Assembly (NCBI RefSeq): GCF_018100805.1
Contig: NZ_JAGJEA010000005.1
Coordinates: 186,001 to 250,000, forward strand
DNA length: 64,000 nt
Reading direction: 5' to 3'
Source: Aquimarina sp. MMG016
Lineage (GTDB): Bacteria > Bacteroidota > Bacteroidia > Flavobacteriales > Flavobacteriaceae
This document shows, piece after piece, positions 9,189-18,630 of the stretch. The notes under the pieces are model-generated. The model was not told the DNA's origin. It made no database searches and worked only from the letters and a program-made list of their open reading frames with translations. The stretch's first letter is position 1; each line of letters begins with the position of its first letter. Made by a program: the position numbers and the translations under genes.

Positions 9189-9219
9189 TTGTCAGTATCA
9201 CAGTACTGGCATAATTTCT
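9189..9219 (+). promoter_or_regulatory. Probable groESL promoter with inverted repeat in the spacer
   Basis: TTG at 9189-9191, a 20-base spacer, then TAATTTCT at 9212-9219, a partial match to TAnnTTTG. The spacer holds an imperfect inverted repeat, GTCAGTA (9191-9197) and TACTGGC (9204-9210), with six bases between. No CIRCE element is present. The repeat could be an operator for heat-shock control, but this is inference. Confidence 0.4.
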
Positions 9220-9274
9220 GAAATAACGCTTTAGAACATTTCATTTTTAATTTTAAATATAAAAAATAATCATA

Positions 9275-9550
9275 ATGGGAGTAAATATCAAACCTCTTTC
9301 AGATCGTGTGGTTGTAGAACCACTTCCAGCAGAGACACAAACTGCATCAGGACTATTCATTCCTGACTCTGCTCAGGAAAAACAACAAAAAGGTAAAGTA
9401 GTTGCTGTTGGTAGCGGTAAAAAAGATCACGAAATGACTGTTAAAGTTGGTGACACCGTTCTTTATGCAAAATACGGCCCTGACGAACTTAGAATAGATG
9501 GCAAAGATTATCTGATTATGCGTGAAGAAACAATTCTAGCTATAGTTTAA
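9275..9550 (+). CDS. groES: Co-chaperonin GroES (Cpn10)
   Basis: A 91-residue protein with the Cpn10 signature: the N-terminal IKPLSDRVVVEPLPAE, the mobile loop that docks onto GroEL (ETQTASGLFIPDSAQEKQQKGKVVAVG), and the closing segment GKDYLIMREETILAIV. It caps the GroEL cage and forms the folding chamber in the cytoplasm. It is followed after 88 bases by groEL, with no terminator between, so the two are co-transcribed. Confidence 0.98.
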   Translation: MGVNIKPLSDRVVVEPLPAETQTASGLFIPDSAQEKQQKGKVVAVGSGKKDHEMTVKVGDTVLYAKYGPDELRIDGKDYLIMREETILAIV

Positions 9551-9603
9551 GCTTAATTCAACTTCAAAAAATAAATCAATTTAAACACTAATCCAAAAGA
9601 TTT

Positions 9604-9619
9604 TCGCTTTCGCGAAAGC
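9604..9619. repeat. GCTTTCGCGAAAGC palindrome between groES and groEL
   Basis: A perfect 14-base palindrome at about 9606-9619, in the groES-groEL gap about 20 bases before the groEL ATG. A near-identical core (GCTTTCGCGAAA) recurs inside the cusA gene near 23222. In RNA it would form a short hairpin; its role is unknown. Confidence 0.6.
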
Positions 9620-9629
9620 AACAAAATAA

Positions 9630-11279
<1,650 letters not shown>

Positions 11280-11343
11280 TGGCGAATCGCCATAGATAAA
11301 ATTTCAGCAAGTTTGTGAATATCAAATATTGCTAAAATTATAA

Positions 11344-11376
11344 AAAACCCGTTTTGAAAATTTCAAAACGGGTTTT
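11344..11376. terminator. Bidirectional terminator between groEL and the ScfR-type regulator
   Basis: A 16-base perfect stem (11344-11359 with 11361-11376) around a single central base. It has A-runs on one side and T-runs on the other, so it works for both convergent transcripts. It ends 31 bases before the stop codon of the minus-strand gene. Confidence 0.85.
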
Positions 11377-11406
11377 GATTTTCTACCATGAATTTCAATA
11401 AATCAA

Positions 11407-12888
11407 TTAAGAATACTGCTTAACAATATCTTCAACTAACTTTGAAGTTTTCTTGTACTTTTCTTTTGCAATCAATCGTTTTGGAGGAGCCATTCTTACC
11501 TCACAATCAGTTAAAGAACAAGTTTCACAAGTTACACCTACTTTAACCTTAGGAATTTTAGAATCATTAACAAAACTGATCTTTTTCTCCAAAGCAGAAG
11601 AAATTAAAAACCCAATTCCGATACTACGATAGTAATCTTTTCTAAAAGGGTCTTTTGTTGCAGAAGTAAATACTAAATATTGCTGATTGGTATCCGCATA
11701 ATCCGAAATCTGAATATCAAATGCATAATTCAGATCTTCACTAGCGGTTCGTTGTAACGTTTTTATAGCCATCCAACGTCTACAATAGTGTTCGTTAACC
11801 TCATTTGCATGTGGTTGCTGCTGATGGGTAATATGTAACTCTTTCACCAAATTAAATTTCTCAACGCCTAACTTATGTGTAAACCTTAGGAAAAATACAT
11901 TTTGCATCCCAAAATCCTTTGGTAAAACATTGGTTAACCGCTGATAAAATGATTCTGGAGAAGCATTATATAATTTCATGATTTTATGAAAAGCCTTCTC
12001 AGAAAAACGTTTCATATCGAATAGTTCTTTGAGATGATCCCTAAGATGGTTTTTAGGAATAATTAATGCTCCTGCAAAATATGAAGCATAAAAATTATGC
12101 AGTACTTCTTCAAAATTATCATAACGTATCCAAGAAAAAGTATAAGGCCGTTCTTTAATTTCCAGATATTGATATCCTAATTCCTTGGCATAAATAAATG
12201 TTTTTTGCGGCTCATCAACCCTATCTGATAACAACAAAGTCTTTGTAGAAGGCACGAAAACCGATCTCAGGTTATCTAATTCTTCTTCTTCAGGAATACC
12301 TGATGAATTTATAGTATACCCATATTCCTCTTTTAGAATTTCTTCTAATTCGGCTGAAGTTATTTTTCCTGTCAGGTCCAGTTGATATGAGTTCGCAAAT
12401 TTTATCGCTTTATCTTCTAAATCCTTAAAAAAGTTATTGTGCGCTTCTTGATAAGATCGTAAAGAAGCTAGATAAAAACCTTCTCGACTCATATTATAGT
12501 GCTGAGCGATTTCTATAATTGTACTTATAAAAGCATTGACCTTAGAAGGAGCATTGGCTATGATATCTATAAGATCACTTTGTTGAATCCCGAAAAGTTC
12601 TAATGGAATCTCATCCAATATTCCAGACTGTAGAATTTCACCAATTGGTGCTAGGTTTTTATCTAATTTTAAAGACACCAACTGATCATAAGGCACCTCT
12701 AGTGTCTCTGCCAGCTTAATGATTTTATCTGTTTTTGGATATTTTTTTCCTTTTTCTATTTCATTAAGATAGGATTTGGAGAGTCCGCTTAACTTGGATA
12801 ACCCAAAAAGGGATAAATCCTTTTCTGTACGTATCTGTTTGATTTTCAACCCGAAAATCAATCTAATATATTCTTCTGCTATTGCCAT
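11407..12888 (-). CDS. XRE-family regulator of ScfR/RamB type (short-chain fatty acid/glyoxylate control)
   Basis: About 493 residues. The N-terminal helix-turn-helix is clear (LKIKQIRTEKDLSLFGLSKLSGLSKSYLNEIEKG). The middle has an IrrE/ImmA-like region without the HExxH zinc motif. The C-terminal domain carries the cysteine cluster CETCSLTDCEVRMAPPKRL, as in short-chain fatty acyl regulators. In Corynebacterium the relative RamB controls aceA and aceB; here the gene is divergent from malate synthase, which supports the same job. The frame is open to a TTG at 12924, and an in-frame ATG lies at 12906. I prefer the ATG at 12888 (MAIAEEYIRLIFG), because the TTG at 12922-12924 fits a -33 promoter element and the -7 box lies at 12894-12901. 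That would leave almost no leader, so the start is uncertain. Confidence 0.87.
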   Translation of the reverse strand: MAIAEEYIRLIFGLKIKQIRTEKDLSLFGLSKLSGLSKSYLNEIEKGKKYPKTDKIIKLAETLEVPYDQLVSLKLDKNLAPIGEILQSGILDEIPLELFGIQQSDLIDIIANAPSKVNAFISTIIEIAQHYNMSREGFYLASLRSYQEAHNNFFKDLEDKAIKFANSYQLDLTGKITSAELEEILKEEYGYTINSSGIPEEEELDNLRSVFVPSTKTLLLSDRVDEPQKTFIYAKELGYQYLEIKERPYTFSWIRYDNFEEVLHNFYASYFAGALIIPKNHLRDHLKELFDMKRFSEKAFHKIMKLYNASPESFYQRLTNVLPKDFGMQNVFFLRFTHKLGVEKFNLVKELHITHQQQPHANEVNEHYCRRWMAIKTLQRTASEDLNYAFDIQISDYADTNQQYLVFTSATKDPFRKDYYRSIGIGFLISSALEKKISFVNDSKIPKVKVGVTCETCSLTDCEVRMAPPKRLIAKEKYKKTSKLVEDIVKQYS

Positions 12889-12893
12889 AGAAT

Positions 12894-12924
12894 CAAAAGT
12901 AACCATTTTTGCGTAATTGCTCAA
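12894..12924 (-). promoter_or_regulatory. Promoter of the ScfR-type regulator
   Basis: On the minus strand, TTG at 12924-12922, a 20-base spacer, and TACTTTTG at 12901-12894: a full match to the Bacteroidota consensus. The predicted start lies at about 12890, giving a near-leaderless mRNA if translation begins at 12888. Confidence 0.6.
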
Positions 12925-12944
12925 AAAATAAAATATTCACATTT

Positions 12945-12958
12945 AGCGAACGTTCGCT
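12945..12958. promoter_or_regulatory. Perfect palindrome AGCGAACGTTCGCT, probable operator
   Basis: A 14-base perfect inverted repeat in the divergent gap between the ScfR-type regulator and malate synthase. Its right edge touches the -33 TTG of the aceB promoter, a position suited to repression. The regulator next door is the natural candidate to bind it, but this is inferred from position only. Confidence 0.65.
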
Positions 12959-12988
12959 TGTTTTATAAAAAACTTTTTTTTAATATTG
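12958..12988 (+). promoter_or_regulatory. Promoter of malate synthase
   Basis: TTG at 12958-12960, a 20-base spacer, and TAATATTG at 12981-12988 (one mismatch to TAnnTTTG). The predicted start near 12992 lies downstream of the first possible start codon at 12986 and so supports the ATG at 13010. The TTG overlaps the last base of the palindrome. Confidence 0.6.
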
Positions 12989-13009
12989 TTCACTCAAAAC
13001 GATATAGTT

Positions 13010-14608
13010 ATGGAAACACAGACAAACCTTAGTCAAAAAATTAGCTTCACGAAAGAAGTTAAAAACTACCATCCTGAAATTTTAACCGATGGTGCATTGA
13101 CCTTTTTAGAAGCTTTGCAAGATCGTTTTAACGAAAGACGATCAGTCCTTTTAAGAAATCGTGAGTGCCAACAGCAGTTGTTTGATCTGGGAACGTATCC
13201 TTCTTTTCCAGAAAACACTAAAGAAATTCGTAATAGCGAATGGTCTGCTGCTCCGATTCCGGAAGACCTACAGGACCGTAGAGTTGAAATCACCGGTCCG
13301 GTTGACAGAAAGATGGTCATTAATGCATTAAACTCTGGAGCCAAAACTTTTATGGCAGATTTTGAAGACAGTAATGCTCCTCTATGGGAAAACTGTTTAC
13401 AAGGGCAAAAGAATCTTATGGATGCCGTCAATAAAACTATTTCGTTCTATAATCCAAAAAAAGAGAAAACCTATCAGTTAAAAGAGAAAATCGCTACACT
13501 AATTGTACGTCCCAGAGGGTTACATCTTAATGAAAAACACCTTTTGATTAAAGATGAGGAAATGAGCGCTTCTCTATTTGACTTCGCATTATATCTTTTC
13601 CATAATAATGAACAATTAAAAGAAAATGGTTCAGGAGCCTACTATTACCTACCAAAACTGGAACACTTTACAGAAGCTATCTGGTGGAATGATGTAATTG
13701 ATTTTTCTGAAGAGTACTTAGGAATGGAACAAGGAAGTGTAAAAGTAACTGTTCTTGTAGAAACAATAACAGCGAGTTTTCAACTTGATGAAATCATTTA
13801 TGCTTTAAAAGACCATATCGTTGGATTAAATTGTGGAAGATGGGATTATATCTTTAGCTACATCAAAAAGTTAAGAAACCATAAAGATTTTGTAGTACCC
13901 GATCGTGCTCAGGTAACAATGACCAGTCCTTTTATGGATGCATATAGCAAACTTGTAATCCAGAGATGCCACAAAAGAAATATTCTTGCAATTGGTGGTA
14001 TGGCGGCTCAGGTTCCTATCAAGGAAGATGAAGAACGTAATGCTATCGCTTTTGCAAAAGTAAAAGCCGATAAAGAGCGTGAAGTGCAAAATGGTCACGA
14101 TGGTACTTGGGTAGCACATCCTGGTCTGGTAAAATTAGCATTACAGGTATTTGATAAAGAGATGTCAACTCCTAACCAAATGCATGTTAAAAGAAATGAT
14201 ATCAAGATTACTGAAGAAGATCTTTTAGCAATCCCACAAGGAACTATTACCGAAAAAGGAATCCGAGAGAATATTAATGTTGGAATCCATTATATCGCTA
14301 CCTGGTTAGGTGGAAACGGAGCTGTGGCATTATACAACCTTATGGAAGATGCTGCTACGGCAGAAATTAGCCGAACTCAGATATGGCAATGGTTAAAGAA
14401 TGAAGTTAAACTTGAAAATGGATTACAATTAAACGCCTCCATGTTTCACATACTTTTTGAAGATGAATTAAAAACTATTGAAAATCAGGCAGGAAAGTCA
14501 TTATTTGAAAGTAAAAATTATCAAAATGCTATCCAGATCTTTTATGAACTGGTAACAGCAGGGGAATTTGAAGAATTCCTTACCACTAAAGCATATAAAT
14601 ATTTATAA
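13010..14608 (+). CDS. aceB: Malate synthase A
   Basis: Condenses glyoxylate with acetyl-CoA to malate, the second step of the glyoxylate shunt used for growth on acetate and fatty acids. The protein (532 residues from the ATG at 13010) shows MFMADFEDSNAP-type signature text (TFMADFEDSNAPLWEN), the RPRGLHLNEKH segment with the active-site arginine, VLVETITASFQLDEIIYAL, LNCGRWDYIFSYIK and DGTWVAHPGLV, all typical of the A isoform. The start was chosen over the upstream in-frame codon at 12986 because of the promoter position. Isocitrate lyase, commonly the next gene in Flavobacteriia, is not here. Confidence 0.97.
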   Translation: METQTNLSQKISFTKEVKNYHPEILTDGALTFLEALQDRFNERRSVLLRNRECQQQLFDLGTYPSFPENTKEIRNSEWSAAPIPEDLQDRRVEITGPVDRKMVINALNSGAKTFMADFEDSNAPLWENCLQGQKNLMDAVNKTISFYNPKKEKTYQLKEKIATLIVRPRGLHLNEKHLLIKDEEMSASLFDFALYLFHNNEQLKENGSGAYYYLPKLEHFTEAIWWNDVIDFSEEYLGMEQGSVKVTVLVETITASFQLDEIIYALKDHIVGLNCGRWDYIFSYIKKLRNHKDFVVPDRAQVTMTSPFMDAYSKLVIQRCHKRNILAIGGMAAQVPIKEDEERNAIAFAKVKADKEREVQNGHDGTWVAHPGLVKLALQVFDKEMSTPNQMHVKRNDIKITEEDLLAIPQGTITEKGIRENINVGIHYIATWLGGNGAVALYNLMEDAATAEISRTQIWQWLKNEVKLENGLQLNASMFHILFEDELKTIENQAGKSLFESKNYQNAIQIFYELVTAGEFEEFLTTKAYKYL

Positions 14609-15089
14609 TAGCTATTCTTAATTAAAAGAAAAAGAGTTTGGATTCTGTGCCATAAAGCACCAAGAATTCTAAGTAACTACCTACATCAATACTTTACAAA
14701 ATATAGTAAGGATCATTATTGTTAAATCATCTACTATAATAATGAAAGGTAGTACAGAAGTTAAACAATTTTAATTTTTTCCGATTTTATTATTGTGCTC
14801 TTAACGGCACTCACAATTGTGAGTGCTGTTTCTTGTTATAAAAATAGTATCAATCTTTTCTTTTCTGATAAATACAAAGTCATAAACATGGTAACAAATT
14901 CCAATCTCAATACATTAACATCATAACAAATCAATTAAAGAAAAACACCTGTACCTTGGCTTATTTATACGAATTTAGCAACATAAACAACAGTTTCAGA
15001 AAGCAAGTCAGTTGTTTCAACAGTTTATATACCATAATACAAAAACTTATAAAGAATTTCGTATATCATTATTTATCTAATTTATCAGT
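14609..15089. other. 481-base gap after malate synthase, no gene found
   Basis: No reading frame of believable coding character is present on either strand, and I find no remnant of isocitrate lyase. The one clear structure is the palindrome at 14803-14830. A/T-rich sequence follows up to the DoxX-like gene, presumably including its promoter, but I see no convincing TAnnTTTG box. Confidence 0.6.
14803..14830. repeat. 28-base near-perfect palindrome, possible terminator
   Basis: The core GCACTCACAATTGTGAGTGC is a perfect 20-base palindrome and the arms extend to 14 bases with one G-T pair. It is followed by TGTTTCTTGTT on the plus strand. It could end the aceB transcript, although it lies almost 200 bases beyond the stop codon, or be a protein-binding site. 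Confidence 0.5.
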
Positions 15090-16388
15090 ATGACCGTACT
15101 TCAAGACATTTCTAAAAACAACAGCTGGAATCTACCAACACTTTTAACTTTCAGGTTCTTTTTTGCCTATCTCTTTCTTAATATTTTTCCTTTTCCTTTA
15201 TACTACATAGGCACTATTCTCGGGATAGATGACTTATTTTCTTTTTACACGGACTGGATGCAACAACTTTCGGTATGGGTAGGAAAAAATATACTCAGAA
15301 TTGAATACGAAATACGAATAGGTCCTAATGGAAGTGGTGACACCACTGCTGACTACATCTTTCAATTTATTACTATAACCGTAGCTATAATAGCAACAGT
15401 AGTTTGGAGTGCTTTGGATTTTAGAAGAAAAAATTATGGTACATTATTCCTCTATTCAAGAACCGTAGTAAGGTATTATGTTATAGCCACAATGTTTTCT
15501 TATGGTTTTTCTAAGGCTTTTACTCTACAATTTTCTGAGTTAAGTAATTTTGATTTAATTAAAACTTTCGGAAATCAATCTCCCATGGGGTTAATGTGGA
15601 ACTTTATGGAATATAGCGACACATACACTCGGTTCTCGGGATACGCAGAAATCATAGCAGGAATATTGTTACTTTTTAGAAAAACTACTGTATTTGGTGC
15701 TTTAATGGTCGTAGCAGTTATGTTTAATGTATTTATGATGAATATGAGTTATGATATTCCTGTCAAACTATATAGCGGATTGTTAACCATAATGGGATTA
15801 TTTCTTCTTGCTCCAGACCTGAAGCGCACTTTGAATTTTCTCATCCTAAACAAACCTGTAGAACCTAAAGAACTTACCTCTTATTTCAAGAAACATAAAC
15901 TAAAGATCACTACAATTGTTTTAAAGGTATTAGTTGTTCTTTTTTTATTTTATACTAATATCGATAGGGTTATTGAAGGGGAAAAGAAATGGGGAAAAAA
16001 GGCTCCTAAATCTGCTTTGTATGGAATTTATGAAATTGAGAATTTTATCAAAAATAATGATACTCTATCCCCATTAACCACAGACACTATTCGATGGAAA
16101 CGTTTAATTATTGAAAAAAGATATAGTGGGATTCAAACGATGAATGAAAAAATTCAATATAGAAAAGAAGAAACTGACACTATTTCCAGCACATTACGAC
16201 TTATATCATATAGGGATAGTACAGACGTGCAAAGTCTTTCTTACAAATTAAAAGATAGTTTATATTTTTTTGAAAGTATTTACAAAGGTGATACCTTAAA
16301 AATTAAAGCCAAAAAGAAAGAGCGAGAAGAGTTTTTATTAATAAACAGAGGATTTAATTGGATCAATGAATATCCATTTAATCGATAA
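15090..16388 (+). CDS. DoxX-like multi-pass membrane protein
   Basis: A 432-residue protein. The first 270 residues hold about six to seven hydrophobic helices (for example FRFFFAYLFLNIFPFPLYYIG, FITITVAIIATVVWSA, VAVMFNVFMMNMS and LLTIMGLFLLAPDL), and the pattern GYAEIIAGILLLFRKTTVFGAL resembles the DoxX/SURF4 fold. A seventh or eighth helix near residue 285 is followed by a charged region of about 140 residues that is predicted to be soluble. No catalytic motif is recognised. It stands alone: a long empty gap lies upstream and a bidirectional terminator downstream. The role is unknown; DoxX relatives have been linked to redox and membrane stress functions. Confidence 0.72.
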   Translation: MTVLQDISKNNSWNLPTLLTFRFFFAYLFLNIFPFPLYYIGTILGIDDLFSFYTDWMQQLSVWVGKNILRIEYEIRIGPNGSGDTTADYIFQFITITVAIIATVVWSALDFRRKNYGTLFLYSRTVVRYYVIATMFSYGFSKAFTLQFSELSNFDLIKTFGNQSPMGLMWNFMEYSDTYTRFSGYAEIIAGILLLFRKTTVFGALMVVAVMFNVFMMNMSYDIPVKLYSGLLTIMGLFLLAPDLKRTLNFLILNKPVEPKELTSYFKKHKLKITTIVLKVLVVLFLFYTNIDRVIEGEKKWGKKAPKSALYGIYEIENFIKNNDTLSPLTTDTIRWKRLIIEKRYSGIQTMNEKIQYRKEETDTISSTLRLISYRDSTDVQSLSYKLKDSLYFFESIYKGDTLKIKAKKKEREEFLLINRGFNWINEYPFNR

Positions 16389-16389
16389 T

Positions 16390-16428
16390 ATTAATATGGC
16401 TTTGTCTTTATAGCAAAGCCATATTAAT
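16390..16428. terminator. Bidirectional terminator between DoxX-like gene and dipeptidase gene
   Basis: A 15-base perfect stem (16390-16404 with 16414-16428) and a nine-base loop, lying between two convergent genes whose stops are at 16388 and 16436. Confidence 0.8.
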
Positions 16429-16435
16429 ACCAGAT

Positions 16436-17194
16436 CTAATCACACTTCCATTTGAAGTCTGATATCTTAAACTTTTTACCACCTTCGAAGTTATAATGCC
16501 ACCATTCTGTTCTAATGGTTGAGAAACCATGTTTCTCCATAGTACCTCTTAGTAGTTTACGATTCGTTTTTACTTCATCAGATAAGTCTGCATAAGCGTG
16601 AGCTGCTTCTTTTCCAAAATGATCAAATGCAGTACCCATATCCAATTCATTTCCTTTTAAATCCGTTAAGGTAATATCTAGTGCCGCCCCTCTGTTATGT
16701 ACAGATCCTCCTTTGGGGTTTGCAACGTATCCAGGATCAGGGACTAATTTCCACATTTTTTTCTGAACACTATGTGGGCGATAACAATCGAATAACTTGA
16801 TTCGATATCCTTGCTTCATAAAATCCTTGTTTGCACTCATTAAAGCTTTAGCAACAGCCCCTCGCACATAGCATTTTGCACAAGAATACACCGCTTCCTT
16901 CAGAAAATTATCTGAAGTAGCGTATTTCATGTCCAAAACAAAATAATTAGATAGTTCTTCGATGTTTATAAACTCGTTATCTTGTATAGAATTAATAACT
17001 TCTTGCCTATCCAAAACCGCACTCAGTTCTTCTTGTCTGTTGAGCATGTTTTGCTCTACTTTTTTGGCTCTCAACTGTATAGCCTTAGACCTTTCTAAAA
17101 GAGCTAAAGTTTTTTCGTTAGGAGTAATCGTAGTAGTTTCAATACAAGAAAAAGTACTTGTAAGAACTACTAATAAGAGTAGTTTTTTTACCAT
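16436..17194 (-). CDS. VanX-type D-alanyl-D-alanine dipeptidase (M15D), lipoprotein
   Basis: A 252-residue zinc peptidase. The zinc motif SVHNRGAALD (SxHxxGxAxD, about residues 155-165) and the second motif EWWHYNFE (ExxWH, about 227-234) are both intact, with YDCYRP-like FDCYRPHSVQ upstream, as in VanX/DdpX. The N-terminus is a lipoprotein signal (LLLLVVLTSTFSC), so the enzyme is periplasmic rather than cytoplasmic as in VanX. That points to D-Ala-D-Ala recycling or peptidoglycan turnover rather than vancomycin resistance. No vanH, vanA or ligase neighbours are present. It is a single gene facing the DoxX-like gene. Confidence 0.88.
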   Translation of the reverse strand: MVKKLLLLVVLTSTFSCIETTTITPNEKTLALLERSKAIQLRAKKVEQNMLNRQEELSAVLDRQEVINSIQDNEFINIEELSNYFVLDMKYATSDNFLKEAVYSCAKCYVRGAVAKALMSANKDFMKQGYRIKLFDCYRPHSVQKKMWKLVPDPGYVANPKGGSVHNRGAALDITLTDLKGNELDMGTAFDHFGKEAAHAYADLSDEVKTNRKLLRGTMEKHGFSTIRTEWWHYNFEGGKKFKISDFKWKCD

Positions 17195-17406
17195 AATATC
17201 CCCGGTTTTAGTTTGTTTAGGGCAATCTCTAGTATCTTAATAAAGCCTAAAAAAAACACAAATACTGCTTTTAAAAGAGCTATTTGTCTACAAAAGATAA
17301 TTAACAAAATTTATATTCCAAAATATTTCCCAAATACAAAGATAGCTTCTTTTTATATATTTTTCCCAAAATTGTTAAGCCTCTAAAAATTAAATAGTTG
17401 TAAAAA

Positions 17407-18630
17407 TTAATTTATATCTTTATTCATCATAGACTTTTTACCTTGTAACTGGGCTGAAGCATCCACAGTAAAAGTACCATTTATAACGACTTCATCTCCA
17501 AATTTTAGACCTTCAAGTATTTCATAATAATCTCCAAAAGTTTTTCCGAGTAGAATATCTCGCATCTCAAATACAGAAAGAGTAGAGTCCGGTTTAACAT
17601 ATACTATAGATCGTTTTCCTGTCCATAGTACAGCACTTTTAGGTATCTTAATAGTTTTATTTTTGGAAATTATAGGAATACCTAACTCTCCACTTATAAA
17701 CATTCCAGGTTTAAACCCTTCATTATTCCTCAAAACCGCCTTAACATCTATTGTTCTCGTTTTTTCATTCATTACGGGGTCAATAATAGAAATAGTTGCT
17801 TTAAACTTTTTACCTGGAAATGCTTTAGCCGTAATAGTTATATTCTGACCTTTTCTGAGAGTAGAAATCATGTTTTCATAAACATCAAAAGATGCCCAAA
17901 CAGAATTCAAATTGGCAATCTTAAACATTGGCTGCCCTTCACGAAGATGATTCCCGACTTCAACCATTTTCTCAATTACCACACCCGACACATTTGCATA
18001 CACCGGAAAATTAGCCCTTATCTTTCGTGATGACTCTATCTCTTTAATTTGATTCTCTGAAAGTTTCCATTGCAAGAGTTTTTTCTTTACAGCTTCATAT
18101 AAATCTGGTTGGGATTTTTTAAGCTTGGACGCTGTTATTAGCTCTTGCTGTGCTGCAACAAGTTCTGGTGAATATACTAAAGCCAAAAGCTGTCCTTTGT
18201 TCACCTTTTCTCCTGTGTAATTAACATATAATTTTTCTATTCTACCCGAAAAATGCGAAGTCTGTATAGATCTTGATTCTTCGTTTTCTGTAATCTTTCC
18301 TGACAACATCACTGTATTTTCTCTTAATGATGTTTTACCTACGATAACTGTTTGTATATCTGCCAATGCAATTGCATTTTTTGTCATTTGAAATTGATTA
18401 GGAGTAAGCTCACTTTCTTTCTGTACAGCAGGTATAAGATCCATACCACAAATTGGGCAATCTCCAGGTTCAGGTAACATTACTTGAGGATCCATAGAAC
18501 AGGTCCACATTTGACCGGTTTCTAAGGTGTGATCGTGGTCTTTTTCTACCCTCGTGGTTTTTCCGAAGAAAAAATAGCCCAGTAGTAATCCTAAAGCTAA
18601 AAACCCAATATATATACTATACTTTTTCAT
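17407..18630 (-). CDS. cusB: CusB-type periplasmic adaptor of metal RND efflux pump
   Basis: A 407-residue membrane-fusion protein linking the RND pump and the TolC channel. It has an N-terminal membrane anchor (residues 5-23), then a heavy-metal-binding domain with cysteines in MWTCSMDP (C44) and CPICGMDL (C58, C61), as expected for copper or silver. The lipoyl/hairpin region follows (SHFSGRIEKLYVNYTGEKVNKGQLLALVYSPELVAAQQEL) and then the beta-barrel region (GMFISGELGIP). Its start overlaps the stop of the HMA-MauE gene by four bases (ATGA), so the genes are translationally coupled. It is the last gene of the efflux operon. Confidence 0.93.
   Translation of the reverse strand: MKKYSIYIGFLALGLLLGYFFFGKTTRVEKDHDHTLETGQMWTCSMDPQVMLPEPGDCPICGMDLIPAVQKESELTPNQFQMTKNAIALADIQTVIVGKTSLRENTVMLSGKITENEESRSIQTSHFSGRIEKLYVNYTGEKVNKGQLLALVYSPELVAAQQELITASKLKKSQPDLYEAVKKKLLQWKLSENQIKEIESSRKIRANFPVYANVSGVVIEKMVEVGNHLREGQPMFKIANLNSVWASFDVYENMISTLRKGQNITITAKAFPGKKFKATISIIDPVMNEKTRTIDVKAVLRNNEGFKPGMFISGELGIPIISKNKTIKIPKSAVLWTGKRSIVYVKPDSTLSVFEMRDILLGKTFGDYYEILEGLKFGDEVVINGTFTVDASAQLQGKKSMMNKDIN

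Noticed and set aside
14609-15089. Possible remnant of isocitrate lyase or a small RNA gene after malate synthase
   Set aside because: I found no segment resembling the lyase motifs, no promoter box and only one palindrome, so I do not call a pseudogene or ncRNA.
16436-17194. Vancomycin-resistance gene (VanX)
   Set aside because: The fold and motifs match, but it is a lipoprotein without vanH, vanA or a regulator nearby, so a peptidoglycan-recycling role is more likely.
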